IMG/VR virus record: IMGVR_UViG_3300033182_000678
Span: 1 to 64,000 of that record
Source: a virus
Direction: 5' to 3' (one strand)
DNA length: 64,000 nt
How positions within the stretch are numbered: the first letter of the stretch is position 1; each line of letters opens with the position of its first letter. Shown here piece after piece: positions 23,464 through 32,455 of this stretch. The position numbers and the translations under genes were made by a program. The notes under the pieces were generated by a model that worked only from the letters and a program-made list of their open reading frames with translations, searched no databases and had not been told where the DNA came from.

Positions 23464-24866
23464 GTTATAACCGAATTATTACTTTCACCTGCGTGATATC
23501 TATCTTCTGTCTCTAAGTCTAATGAATAATATAAAGACTCTGAAGTTGTTAATGATATTGATGATACTGATTGTGTTGTGAACCCATTCACTACAAATGT
23601 ATCATTAACTTTGACATCTCTTATAGGTTTAAATTGATATTTTGAACCACTATAGACCATAATTTGGTCTTCAGGATTCACTCTTGTTGAATTATTTAAT
23701 TCATAATAACCCCAACTTGGTGTTACAACCAAACTATTTACTGAACTTGTTGATTCACTAAAGTCACTTATAGAACCTGTCCAATTACCTTTATCAATAA
23801 TAAATTGAGGCCAAGTCAACTTAGCTACTGATGACTGAAATGCAGTGTCTCTTTTTGGATAATTGTTAATCACTACACTCTTAACTACATCACCTGAACT
23901 AACATCACTAATTCTTTTCACCGAACCATCTGACATTGATACTGGAGTGTTACCCTCAAAATGTCCTGTTTGCCATATCCTTACATTATTAGAATCATAA
24001 ATATTAGTATTTTGTGAACCAATAGTAGTTGAACCACTTGGTTGACCAAACTTTCTGTAGTTGGTTACATAAGTTTCGTTTCTTGTAAGGTATTTGACAC
24101 TACCACTTCCAATCAATATAACACTCCTAAAAGCTCTGTACCTATCGTTATCTATTTCAGGTTCAATATATTGTTCTACATAATCAAAGTTATTGTAAAC
24201 TTGATTCCTATCTTCTGTAAAATCTGCAAAAGATACACCTACTCCCATATCTTCAGTTGGGTCTTTGATAACAACATCAGGTACATTTGTTGGATTACTA
24301 AATGATGATGAAATATCCCTACCGAATGCAGGAAAGAAATCTTCACCTAAACTACCTGTTATAAAATTACGAAAGTTAGTCTTGTTCTCACATAATACAT
24401 CAACATTATGATAATTTAAATGTCCTTGTCTTAATACATAATGTGTTGAAGATGGTGTTGGGATAATCTCATCCCATAAATTATACTCATGAGTAAATGT
24501 ACATCCTGAAGATGACAAACTTGAACTTAGGTGTTGTCTAAAAATATCTAAAGTATCTTCAACTCTTTGTGGTTCTATATTGAAGTTCAAATAGTCTTCA
24601 TAAAAAGTACATGTAGTGTGGCCAGAACTTGTAATATGACTGACTAACTCAGGAACATCAAACATTACTTTCATTCTACCACTTAACCCAACATTAGTGT
24701 TCATCTCTAATAGTTTTATTGAGCCACTTTGTGGTATCCAATCCATTGCATATAACATACCCTCATGTTCACTATCCCAATAGGCACTACCAGTAAACAG
24801 ATTTCCTATCTGTAAACTTTTTTCTTTTAATAAATTTGCGTAATTTTGTCTTTGTGAATCATTCAT
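23445..24866 (-). CDS. ATP-grasp-like protein with C-terminal Hint-like domain
   Basis: 473 residues. KLLEMNTNVGLSG (about 52-64), CENKTNFRNFI (about 160-170), DVVIKDPTEDMGVGVSFADF (about 198-217) and YVEQYIEPEIDNDRYRAFRSV (about 230-250) are spaced like ATP-grasp strands and loops (ENxN, K.dp..g.GV, vqeyi). From about residue 310 the sequence turns into a Hint/intein-like module: FEGNTPVSMSDGSVKRISDV, VVTPSWGYY, DVKVNDTFV, YYSLDLETEDRYHA. The Cys expected at the intein start is absent and the C-terminal HN/Cys junction is not seen, so it should not splice. Both assignments are by pattern and need a structure search. Confidence 0.45.
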   Translation of the reverse strand: MNDSQRQNYANLLKEKSLQIGNLFTGSAYWDSEHEGMLYAMDWIPQSGSIKLLEMNTNVGLSGRMKVMFDVPELVSHITSSGHTTCTFYEDYLNFNIEPQRVEDTLDIFRQHLSSSLSSSGCTFTHEYNLWDEIIPTPSSTHYVLRQGHLNYHNVDVLCENKTNFRNFITGSLGEDFFPAFGRDISSSFSNPTNVPDVVIKDPTEDMGVGVSFADFTEDRNQVYNNFDYVEQYIEPEIDNDRYRAFRSVILIGSGSVKYLTRNETYVTNYRKFGQPSGSTTIGSQNTNIYDSNNVRIWQTGHFEGNTPVSMSDGSVKRISDVSSGDVVKSVVINNYPKRDTAFQSSVAKLTWPQFIIDKGNWTGSISDFSESTSSVNSLVVTPSWGYYELNNSTRVNPEDQIMVYSGSKYQFKPIRDVKVNDTFVVNGFTTQSVSSISLTTSESLYYSLDLETEDRYHAGESNNSVITCDAYW

Positions 24867-24881
24867 ATCTATAAATATTGA

Positions 24882-26294
24882 TTATTTAAGAAAGTTTTCA
24901 TTTCTTATCCAATCGTAACCCACATATCCCATTTTCTTATGTATATTGATTACTTTGTTACTCCAACCATCAACATATGCTAAATCATATTTTATGTTTT
25001 TTTTAATGAGATAATTAGTAATGTAAGTGAACCAGTGTTCTATTAACTTACCATGTTTCCTTGAAGTTCTATATTTAGGTAAACATACCCAATACGCACT
25101 ATAAGAATGGTCTTTAGGTAAGTCCATATCAATGTTCCAACCATGGTCATAAAAAGTAAACTCTCCCATAAACCACCAACTCCATTGTATCAATTTACCA
25201 TCATGAAACATTGCACATAAACTATGTCCATCTTGTATTCTTTTCTTTGCAGTTTCTAAATCCCATAACCAAGTTTTTCTTGTCTCTTCATTAATCCATT
25301 CCATGTTCATTCTATCCCACTCCTTGAGTCCTTGTAGAATTTCCCATGTCCATTTATCAAGTTTCTCAATAGTATCAATATCTTCATAAACAACATCACC
25401 AATATCTGGTTTTTGAATTTTATGCTGATGTATAGGTCTTATACTAAACCAATAATTCTGATGGTTATCACATAACCAACCATTAGATTCATCAATTATA
25501 CTTTTTCTAAGTTCAGTTTTAAACTTATCATCATTAGAATAATTAAAGTTAATTGAATCAAAGTCAACTTTCTTATTATATTTACTCAACACATCTACAA
25601 ATCTTTCTAATCCCCAACCAAAACATGCAGTCATTTCAGATTCATGTATGTTAAACTTATCAATAAACTTTCTACCATGTAGATTAAATGAACCTATCGC
25701 TACATGTCTATCCTCATTAGGAATCCATGCTCTAATCTCAATCTTAGAACCACTTTTGATTTGTACTTTTCTTTTTAACTCTGATTTATCTCCGAAGAAT
25801 GGGTCTGATGCCACCTCATAAAAATAATCAATACCAAAGTGTTCCAACATTTGTGATGTCAAATGCATTGCCTTGTTTAAGTTATCCTCACAATATTTCT
25901 CAGTACCAACAAACACTATCTCTGATATAGTGAAGTTAAACATTCTTTCTAAATCAGTACATTCCTCTTCTATTCGTGTACATTTACTTGTCATCACATA
26001 TGATTTATTCAATATACTTTTACCTTGTAGAAAACTATAACAATGATAACATCCTGTAGGTGAGCATATTCCTTTTTCTTCACCATGATATGAATTAATT
26101 ATAGATACTTGATTTGAGAATGATTCCATGTAACCTGTTTTATAGGCATTATCCATTGATAAATGTGATGGTGTCCATAGTCTTTCAGAATTGAATTCTT
26201 CTGACATTTTGTATGTTAGATTCTCTAAACCAACTAAACTCTTAACTATGTCACCACTTATTACTTGTAGTCCATCTCCAACTTTAGTATACAT
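24882..26294 (-). CDS. Class II aaRS-like (amino acid:carrier-protein-ligase type) fused to GNAT domain
   Basis: 470 residues. CSPTGCYHCYSFLQ (about 77-90) recalls the zinc-ligand loop of SerRS-like amino acid:carrier-protein ligases. ESEMTACFGWGLERFVDVL (about 223-241) is class II motif 3 (GxGxER). NSERLWTPSHLSMDNAYKTGY matches the motif 2/substrate lobe. It lacks an anticodon-binding domain. From about residue 340 a GNAT acyltransferase follows (YSAYWVCLPKYRTSRKHGKLIEH, then NIHKKMGYVGYDW). The family activates an amino acid as aminoacyl-AMP and loads it on a carrier; the GNAT could move it on. No carrier protein is visible nearby. Its start abuts the Zn-ribbon gene. Confidence 0.6.
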   Translation of the reverse strand: MYTKVGDGLQVISGDIVKSLVGLENLTYKMSEEFNSERLWTPSHLSMDNAYKTGYMESFSNQVSIINSYHGEEKGICSPTGCYHCYSFLQGKSILNKSYVMTSKCTRIEEECTDLERMFNFTISEIVFVGTEKYCEDNLNKAMHLTSQMLEHFGIDYFYEVASDPFFGDKSELKRKVQIKSGSKIEIRAWIPNEDRHVAIGSFNLHGRKFIDKFNIHESEMTACFGWGLERFVDVLSKYNKKVDFDSINFNYSNDDKFKTELRKSIIDESNGWLCDNHQNYWFSIRPIHQHKIQKPDIGDVVYEDIDTIEKLDKWTWEILQGLKEWDRMNMEWINEETRKTWLWDLETAKKRIQDGHSLCAMFHDGKLIQWSWWFMGEFTFYDHGWNIDMDLPKDHSYSAYWVCLPKYRTSRKHGKLIEHWFTYITNYLIKKNIKYDLAYVDGWSNKVINIHKKMGYVGYDWIRNENFLK

Positions 26295-26533
26295 TACTCA
26301 CTCGGTTGAATTTGACTCATCATCTTTGATGGAATACTTCCACAATTACCACATGCAAATACTTGAATCGGAACTATTGCCTCTTTACCATTTGGACTCA
26401 TCAATGCAGATATTCTTTTCAAAAAGAACGATTGTATGAAAGATGCATTATTACATTCTTCACATAATATTGTTTCAGTATCACTAATATCTATTGGTTG
26501 TGGTGGGTCTTGGTATTTTCTATCTTTACTCAT
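26294..26533 (-). CDS. Zinc-ribbon protein next to gp44
   Basis: 79 residues. Two CxxC pairs, LCEECNN (about 23-29) and ACGNCGS (about 60-66), form one zinc ribbon; the spacer is hydrophobic and positively charged (FIQSFFLKRISAL). It overlaps the clamp loader gene by four bases, so it is a coupled partner. Small zinc-ribbon proteins in this place are conserved in marine T4-like phages but have no known role. Confidence 0.65.
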   Translation of the reverse strand: MSKDRKYQDPPQPIDISDTETILCEECNNASFIQSFFLKRISALMSPNGKEAIVPIQVFACGNCGSIPSKMMSQIQPSE

Positions 26534-27453
26534 TTTACTACTCCTATTAGTTCAGTAAACATCGCCATAATATTTATCTCTTTATCCACAACCACTGCAT
26601 CACTTTGTTGATATTGAGCTAATAATAAAATACACTCCGCCACATGTCCTCTACCCCAATCATCTACGGTATCAAATAATAATCTGAATAAATCAGAGAA
26701 ATCTGTTACTTTTGAATCTGCCAATAGTTGTCTTATATTTTTAAACGAATTCTTTTTATCTTGTGTTTTTAGTATCTCTAACACTTTAACTTTGTAGTCA
26801 TTCTGAATACTCATACCCTCATCAATAACTAACTCACCATTCACCACTTGTCTCTGTGCACCATTAATTACTCTTCTTAAATCAGGAAAACCACTATTAA
26901 CTATAGTTACAATATCATTAACATCTGCCTTAACTCCCTCTTTAGTTAATATATCAGATAAGTGAACTGCAACTTGTTTTCTATCTGGTGGTATAATCTG
27001 AAATGATTGACACCTTGATTGTATTGGGTCAATGATTCTCTCAACATAATTACAAGTTAAAATAAACCTACAATGTTTTGAGAATGTTTCCATTAGATTA
27101 CGAAGTGCGGCCTGTGATGCAGGTGTAATGTAATCTGCCTCATCAAGTATTACAACTTTCATATTGGAAAACCCAATAGTAGATGCAAAGTTCTTTACTT
27201 TGTCTCTGACCATTTCAAGTTTCCTTTCATCAGATGCATTGATATATAGATAATCACATTCTATATTATTAACGAGTAGTTTTGCCAAGGTTGTTTTTCC
27301 ACCTCCTGCACGCCCATATAATAATAAATGTGGTATATCGCCTGATTCAAGATACACTTTCACTTTTGATTTTAAGTGTTCGTTTCCTATAAATTCATCT
27401 AATGTTCGTGGACGATACGATTCCACCCATAAACTATTTTTTATACTATCCAT
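26530..27453 (-). CDS. 44: Clamp loader large subunit (gp44-like AAA+ ATPase)
   Basis: 307 residues. WVESYRPRTLDEFIGNEHL is the RFC box I. LLLYGRAGGGKTTLAKLL (about 43-60) is Walker A. MKVVILDEADYIT (about 98-110) is Walker B. FILTCNYVERIIDPIQSRCQSF carries sensor 1 (TCNY) and the SRC arginine finger. All match the RFC/gp44 family. It forms a complex with gp62 to load the gp45 sliding clamp. About 90 bases upstream hold a duplicated methyltransferase 3' end instead of a gene. Confidence 0.95.
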   Translation of the reverse strand: MDSIKNSLWVESYRPRTLDEFIGNEHLKSKVKVYLESGDIPHLLLYGRAGGGKTTLAKLLVNNIECDYLYINASDERKLEMVRDKVKNFASTIGFSNMKVVILDEADYITPASQAALRNLMETFSKHCRFILTCNYVERIIDPIQSRCQSFQIIPPDRKQVAVHLSDILTKEGVKADVNDIVTIVNSGFPDLRRVINGAQRQVVNGELVIDEGMSIQNDYKVKVLEILKTQDKKNSFKNIRQLLADSKVTDFSDLFRLLFDTVDDWGRGHVAECILLLAQYQQSDAVVVDKEINIMAMFTELIGVVK

Positions 27454-27560
27454 CTATTTTATTACCCTTTTTAATATTATCTATTGCTGGTATAAATTGT
27501 AGGTTTTATTTCATCCATTATAACTTTCTCCAAATCCAAATTGGTTCACAAAACTTTTTC
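27454..27560 (-). pseudogene. Left-behind copy of the methyltransferase 3' end
   Basis: In the frame of the methyltransferase, this stretch reads KKFCEPIWIWRKL then stop (about 27521-27560). The intact methyltransferase gene ends RFCEPIWIWKKL at 27929-27966. The two DNA copies are nearly identical over about 36 bases (27522-27557 and 27933-27968), and a single start-less fragment sits in the gp44 leader. The simplest reading is that the DUF2452 gene arrived together with a replacement copy of the methyltransferase end, and the old end stayed as a scar. Bases 27454-27520 contain only AT-rich leader and a ribosome site for gp44. Confidence 0.65.
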
Positions 27561-27968
27561 CCATTTGTCGTTGGAGGTCAATTTAAAGGCCCCTATAAAT
27601 ATCTGTGACCATTGGTCGGGCTCTATTAAACTCAACCATAAATGTCCTTCTTCATGTTGATATAAATAATAAGTGTGTCCTAAGATTGGTGTAAAATTAT
27701 ATTTAGCCTCATAAACTAATTTATTCCACTCATATTCTTTCATCAACTTGATATATTCTTCTTTTATCTCATTATATCGGGTTTCAAAATAATGATTAGT
27801 TGATACCATATGTTCTTGTTTCCAAGAACTAATATTAGTCGGTTTTATCGCTGGAGCACCAACATTGCTCCCATAAGGTAAAATACCAGGATTATCAACT
27901 ACATTGTCTGATTTCTCCTTTTTTTTATTCACAACTTTTTCCAAATCCAAATTGGTTCACAAAATCTT
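27522..27968. repeat. Direct repeat pair flanking the DUF2452 gene
   Basis: Nearly identical 36-base copies at 27522-27557 and 27933-27968, 411 bases apart, differing at about three positions. Each copy corresponds to the coding end of the methyltransferase (FCEPIWIW). The DUF2452 gene lies exactly between them, which suggests insertion or recombination at this site. Confidence 0.75.
27546..27932 (-). CDS. DUF2452 family protein
   Basis: About 128 residues. The start GTG 27930-27932 overlaps the methyltransferase stop (GTGA); a TTG at 27948-27950 is also possible. NVGAPAIKPTNISSWKQEHM, then YFETRYNEIKEEYIKLMKEYEWNKLVYEAKYNF and WLSLIEPDQW, is the DUF2452 pattern (P..G..Ik..d...wk, W.sLiePd.W). 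The family is common in Bacteroidota and marine phages, with no known function. It lies between two copies of the methyltransferase 3' end, indicating insertion at that site. Confidence 0.8.
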   Translation of the reverse strand: MNKKKEKSDNVVDNPGILPYGSNVGAPAIKPTNISSWKQEHMVSTNHYFETRYNEIKEEYIKLMKEYEWNKLVYEAKYNFTPILGHTYYLYQHEEGHLWLSLIEPDQWSQIFIGAFKLTSNDKWEKVL

Positions 27969-29158
27969 TTATCTTTAGTCTCTTCTGCCTTTTGTATTGT
28001 TGATTCTTGAAACCTCTCATCAGATGCTCGTGCCATTCCTGCACCACCACTATTTGGTCTCTTTGCCATCTCCATTCCAATACAACCTTGATATTCTGAA
28101 TCACTAAAGGTACTTATGAAATCATTCATAGGATTACAAATCTCTACCATATTTTTTTCACCTGCAGTTCGTGCAAATACATCCGCAATATTCACTAATA
28201 GATATCCACCACTCTTGATAGAAGGCCATATTTTTTTTATTGATTTCTGTAGAAAATTTTTATTCCAACTATCAATGTCTTTATACCTAACCCAACTTTG
28301 TGTATCATCATAACTATATCTCTCAACACTAAAGTAAGGTGGTGATGTGAATACGGTATCAAACATATCTTCATATTCTTTATAATCAACATCTTCGGCA
28401 GGTGATTCCAAGAACTGACAATCCTTATCAACCTCAAAGAACATATTTCTATGTGTATTATAGAAATCTTTTTGTTCCTTGTATATCGGATGGTTTTCTT
28501 TTCTTGGGTCTATTCCAAGATAAAATGCTCCTGTCTCACTTGCATAGAATCCTGCAAGTCTATCACCCCAACCCGCAGAGAAATCTAATATATTTCTACT
28601 CTGTAGTTTATCATATAATACTTTTGCAACATTTGGTTTGAATTGAGAACAAATATACTTTCTCAATCCAATCATTACACGAAATGCACTCTTATCAATC
28701 TTAGGTAACTTCAGAGAGTACGCAGACCCAATCAAGGTAGTCATAAACTTATGACTTTCCCATGTTCTCTGTGGGCCTGGTGCAATAGTTCCATCAACAC
28801 TCCACCTATTCTTTTGTTGGAAGTAATTACTTGCGTCATTACCTGTATTGTTTCTTTTGAAGTATTGTTGTTTACCTTCAAAAGTTAAATCATATCTATA
28901 CTTTGTACCCTCACGAGCAAACCATTCTCCTTCAACTAAAATTTCATTATGTCTCATACCTTTTAGTTTCTGAAGTTGTTTCAATGCGTCATTCTCGGTG
29001 ATATCCATGTATGGTGGTGGGTAAGACATCGCAACCTTTGCAAGACTTTCTCTTACATCTTGTTTATCAAAGGTTTTTTTGATGTAGTCCCACTCTTCCT
29101 CATCTATGAAGAGATAAGGTTCCATATCATAGAATTTGTCAAAGTACGATAGATACAT
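27929..29158 (-). CDS. DNA methyltransferase-like protein (N4-cytosine/N6-adenine type)
   Basis: 409 residues. ILDFSAGWGDRLAGFYA (about 188-204) is the SAM-binding motif I (DxxxGxG type). FDTVFTSPPYFSVERY (about 264-279) has the catalytic TSPPY motif of amino-methyltransferases. YLLVNIADVF fits the next strand. An unusual N-terminal region of about 150 residues (charged, WSVDGTIAPGPQRTW) precedes the core. The enzyme could protect phage DNA against host nucleases or modify the host. The gene abuts gp45 (TAATG) and its C-terminal 12 codons are repeated 411 bases downstream. Confidence 0.8.
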   Translation of the reverse strand: MYLSYFDKFYDMEPYLFIDEEEWDYIKKTFDKQDVRESLAKVAMSYPPPYMDITENDALKQLQKLKGMRHNEILVEGEWFAREGTKYRYDLTFEGKQQYFKRNNTGNDASNYFQQKNRWSVDGTIAPGPQRTWESHKFMTTLIGSAYSLKLPKIDKSAFRVMIGLRKYICSQFKPNVAKVLYDKLQSRNILDFSAGWGDRLAGFYASETGAFYLGIDPRKENHPIYKEQKDFYNTHRNMFFEVDKDCQFLESPAEDVDYKEYEDMFDTVFTSPPYFSVERYSYDDTQSWVRYKDIDSWNKNFLQKSIKKIWPSIKSGGYLLVNIADVFARTAGEKNMVEICNPMNDFISTFSDSEYQGCIGMEMAKRPNSGGAGMARASDERFQESTIQKAEETKDKRFCEPIWIWKKL

Positions 29159-29889
29159 TATGGATTAGTTTGTGTTGATACTAAATAATACTCGGACTCA
29201 TAATCATCTATTGAGAAGTTAATCTTAGATATTCCCGCAGATGATACTTTCATAGTTGCATTTTGACACTCTTTATTAGCACTTAATATTTTTGAGAACA
29301 TTTCAGCACTGAATGAAATAGGTTCAATGTCTGAATAGTTATCTACACTAACAGGTATTGTAACTCTATTTGATGCAATGTTTGAGAATCCAATTACGAT
29401 ATTTACTTTATCATTGTCTGCAATGATTGTAAATGTTTCAGTTTCAGGTAGTGCACCTTTACCATTAATAAATGTACTGATGAAATATGAATCTAATTTT
29501 AACTCTAATTCAAATTCACTTGGTAAGTTTTTCAATGGTGGTGGTGTTGGTATAACACTTAAGTCACTCAACATATATTTTGATGTTGTTCCATAACTTG
29601 AGTCTTTCATCTGTAATGATACAAATTTTCCACCCATATTATCTATAGTGAAATCTACATCGTTACCAACTACTGAAAGTAGTGATAATAATTGTGAAGT
29701 GTTATACACTCCAATTTCACTTGGGTCAAATGCATCAAACTTTTCCATTTTAACACTACCAACAAGTTGTTTGTCACCTGATATGAATCGTGTTAATAGT
29801 GATTTACCATCTGATACAATCTTAGTAGACTTGATTTCTCCACCAAGATGATACTTGTTAATAAATCCAACTAATTTACTTTTATCCAT
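29158..29889 (-). CDS. 45: Sliding clamp (gp45-like)
   Basis: 243 residues, close to T4 gp45 (228). VGFINKYHLGGEIKSTKIVSDGKSLLTRFISGDKQLVGSV starts the two-domain clamp fold; SFSAEMFSKILSANKECQNATMKVSSAGISKI is the conserved C-terminal domain helix and strand. Acidic, as expected of a clamp. Position just after gp43 and before the loader genes matches the T4 43-45-44-62 region. A promoter-like sequence lies upstream (29917-29945). Confidence 0.8.
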   Translation of the reverse strand: MDKSKLVGFINKYHLGGEIKSTKIVSDGKSLLTRFISGDKQLVGSVKMEKFDAFDPSEIGVYNTSQLLSLLSVVGNDVDFTIDNMGGKFVSLQMKDSSYGTTSKYMLSDLSVIPTPPPLKNLPSEFELELKLDSYFISTFINGKGALPETETFTIIADNDKVNIVIGFSNIASNRVTIPVSVDNYSDIEPISFSAEMFSKILSANKECQNATMKVSSAGISKINFSIDDYESEYYLVSTQTNP

Positions 29890-29916
29890 TTGTTATTCTC
29901 CTATTGTTAATAATCT

Positions 29917-29945
29917 CTATAATACATATATACAAGAAAGTTCAA
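29917..29945 (-). promoter_or_regulatory. Promoter-like element before gp45
   Basis: Minus strand TTGAAC (29940-29945), 17-base spacer, TTATAG (29917-29922), with TATTAT two bases upstream. It falls in the only gap of this cluster, 40 bases before the clamp start. AT-rich sequence makes chance matches easy, so the call is tentative. Confidence 0.4.
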
Positions 29946-29947
29946 AA

Positions 29948-32455
29948 TCAAAAAAATCTTTCAATACTTTTTGTTTTATCTACTACATTGTCCCATGACA
30001 TTGCCTTGTAGAACATACCAATTTTCTTTGTCATTGCCTGTTCAAACATTCTATCATGGTCAATGTGAGTCTTAATTAATTCTAAAATCTGTGGTGGGTC
30101 TTCATAACCTTTATATGCAATTGTATCAAACCCAAACTCATTGTTCTTTAGATACACCCATTTAATCTTACTACCATTTATAATCTTTTCGTATTTCCTA
30201 CCCTCATACCAATATTCTAATAATGAATTATAATTGATAGCGGCCTTAACATGAACAGGTGTTCCTTTTTTATATGTACTGAATGGTGAATCATCATCTT
30301 TCACTTCATACTTTCCAATACCCTTTACACCAATTGGATTCGCCATAACATCATAATGTAAGTTAACCATGTTTCTTTTAAACAATGATATTCTTTCATC
30401 AATCTTTTCCTTTGGAACATCTGCCAATATATCTTCCAATACCTTACTTAATAATTCTTTCATAGCAACTGCAAAGTTACTACGAACCGTATCCAATCCT
30501 TTAACATGAATCTTATTTACCTTACGACCTGCATCATTGATAATTCTTAATCCATATCTTTTCTTTGTAATGAACAACCCACTCTTTGCAACTACCTCTT
30601 GTTTAATATCAAACACATGGTTTTCTTTCTCTACATTACAGAACTTCTTACCAAAGAAATTATAACTTTCATTTAGATAATCTTGTACCTCACTACAAAT
30701 CTCCATAATCCTTTGTGTCATCATTGTATCACTTAGTTTTTGATTAGGAAATCTCTTCTCAACCAATGGAATAGCAGAGGCAAAAATAGAATCAGTATCT
30801 ATGTATATCACATAATCATCATCAGTACCGAGTTCTTTATTATAAAAGTGATTCGTTATCTTCTTACTGAACTTAATTAAGGCTTGACCAGTGAGAGTTG
30901 TTGCCTCTGCATTATCCAAATCATAAAATCTAAATACAGGTAATCCCAATACACCATACATGGAATTCAAAATAATCTTTTGTATGTATTGTCTTCTATC
31001 AAAGTAATCTTCTAATTCTTTATTACCCTCATCATGATACTTCTTAACAAGTTTTCTCATCTCAACTCTTTCGTTGAACCACTTAGTTAGAAGTGCAGGA
31101 ATCAATCCTTGTTTATCTGTACGATATAAAACACCATTAGATGCAATACTAATCTCATTGGTTAATAGATAGTTTTCTAATTCACCATTTGTAAACTTAC
31201 CAATTTCTTTTTCTTTCTTATCTATCATGGTATATGTTTTTACCAAGTCCTTTTTTAAGAACTCCTCTGCATCCCAACCCTCAACCTTACCTAACTTAGT
31301 CTCAGGTGATATATTTAGACTACGAATCACACTTGGATACATAGATGTAATGTCCAAGTCATAAACCCAATCATGTTTACCTGCCTGTGGTTTCTGTACA
31401 TATGCACCTGCAAACTTATCATCATCAAATGTTTTTGGTCTTGGTGGTTTGTTTGGTGCAACAATACCAAGTTTTTTCAGATAAACTAATATTGCACCCT
31501 CAAGATATCTTGAACTCATAAACACTTCTTCATAAGGTATGTGTCCAAGGTGTGCAATACCTCGTGATATCTCAATCAAATTTAATTTCTTATCCAACTC
31601 AACTAATATTTTTACATCTCGGATGTTGTAATCAATGAATGTCTGTAAGTCATTTTCATACAAGTCATTAAGTGTTCCCTCATAATCAACCTTTTTTATA
31701 CCGACCTCTACTTCACCAATATAATCTAATCTATAACTTGATTGTTGAGAGAATGAAAACTTTCTATATAAAGATAGATAGTCTAAACAACTAACTCCTG
31801 CAATAACATATCTCTTTTTAACTTCATTGTAATATACTTCTGAGATAGGTGATAACAAGTTTGCCACACTAACACCCAATACATTTACTGCCCTATTATA
31901 TAGATAAGGAATATCAAAGAAGTCTGAGTTCCAACCACTTAATATTGTTGGTTTGATTTCTAAATACTTTTGGAAAAACTTGTTTAACATTTCGTATTCT
32001 GTATCATATACCTCTACAACTTTATTATCTTTTGTATATGATTGAAGTCTTTTCTTTGCATCAAACACATATGTAAAATATGTTTCTGTCATGAAATCAT
32101 ATAGTGCAATAGAAGTGATTACATTGTTTGCCTTCATCACATCAGGAAAACCATATGTAACCTCTACCTCAATATCAAAGAATACTTTTCTATGTCCATC
32201 TGAAACTTCATCTGAATCTGTATATTGGTCAACTAAAAATCTTGTTGTTGGTGGGACATCTGATTCATGTAGTGTTGGGTCATCTTTATCATAATTAAAT
32301 ACTTTCTTTACTCTATCACCATATAGTGAAACATGTTGACCATTTGAATTTTTTACATAGGCATATTTTTTGTAAGGAACAATAAGATAACCTCTTTTGT
32401 CATCAAATACATGCATTCTTTGTTTACGCACATCATACCAAATATTCTGATACAA
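29948..32455 (-). CDS. 43: DNA polymerase, family B (gp43-like)
   Basis: 835 residues. The N-terminal 3'-5' exonuclease has VFFDIEVEV (Exo I DxE), LSGWNSDFFDIPYLYNR (Exo II) and YNIRDVKILVELDK (Exo III). The polymerase domain has DLDITSMYPSVIRSLNIS (motif A, DxxSLYPS), QKIILNSMYGVLGLPVFRFYD (motif B, Kx3NSxYG) and VIYIDTDSIF (motif C, DTDS). It is the replicative polymerase. The start is TTG 32453-32455 with GAGAGG seven bases upstream; no in-frame ATG or GTG fits, and a stop lies 24 bases before. Shorter than T4 gp43 (898) but complete. Confidence 0.95.
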   Translation of the reverse strand: MYQNIWYDVRKQRMHVFDDKRGYLIVPYKKYAYVKNSNGQHVSLYGDRVKKVFNYDKDDPTLHESDVPPTTRFLVDQYTDSDEVSDGHRKVFFDIEVEVTYGFPDVMKANNVITSIALYDFMTETYFTYVFDAKKRLQSYTKDNKVVEVYDTEYEMLNKFFQKYLEIKPTILSGWNSDFFDIPYLYNRAVNVLGVSVANLLSPISEVYYNEVKKRYVIAGVSCLDYLSLYRKFSFSQQSSYRLDYIGEVEVGIKKVDYEGTLNDLYENDLQTFIDYNIRDVKILVELDKKLNLIEISRGIAHLGHIPYEEVFMSSRYLEGAILVYLKKLGIVAPNKPPRPKTFDDDKFAGAYVQKPQAGKHDWVYDLDITSMYPSVIRSLNISPETKLGKVEGWDAEEFLKKDLVKTYTMIDKKEKEIGKFTNGELENYLLTNEISIASNGVLYRTDKQGLIPALLTKWFNERVEMRKLVKKYHDEGNKELEDYFDRRQYIQKIILNSMYGVLGLPVFRFYDLDNAEATTLTGQALIKFSKKITNHFYNKELGTDDDYVIYIDTDSIFASAIPLVEKRFPNQKLSDTMMTQRIMEICSEVQDYLNESYNFFGKKFCNVEKENHVFDIKQEVVAKSGLFITKKRYGLRIINDAGRKVNKIHVKGLDTVRSNFAVAMKELLSKVLEDILADVPKEKIDERISLFKRNMVNLHYDVMANPIGVKGIGKYEVKDDDSPFSTYKKGTPVHVKAAINYNSLLEYWYEGRKYEKIINGSKIKWVYLKNNEFGFDTIAYKGYEDPPQILELIKTHIDHDRMFEQAMTKKIGMFYKAMSWDNVVDKTKSIERFF

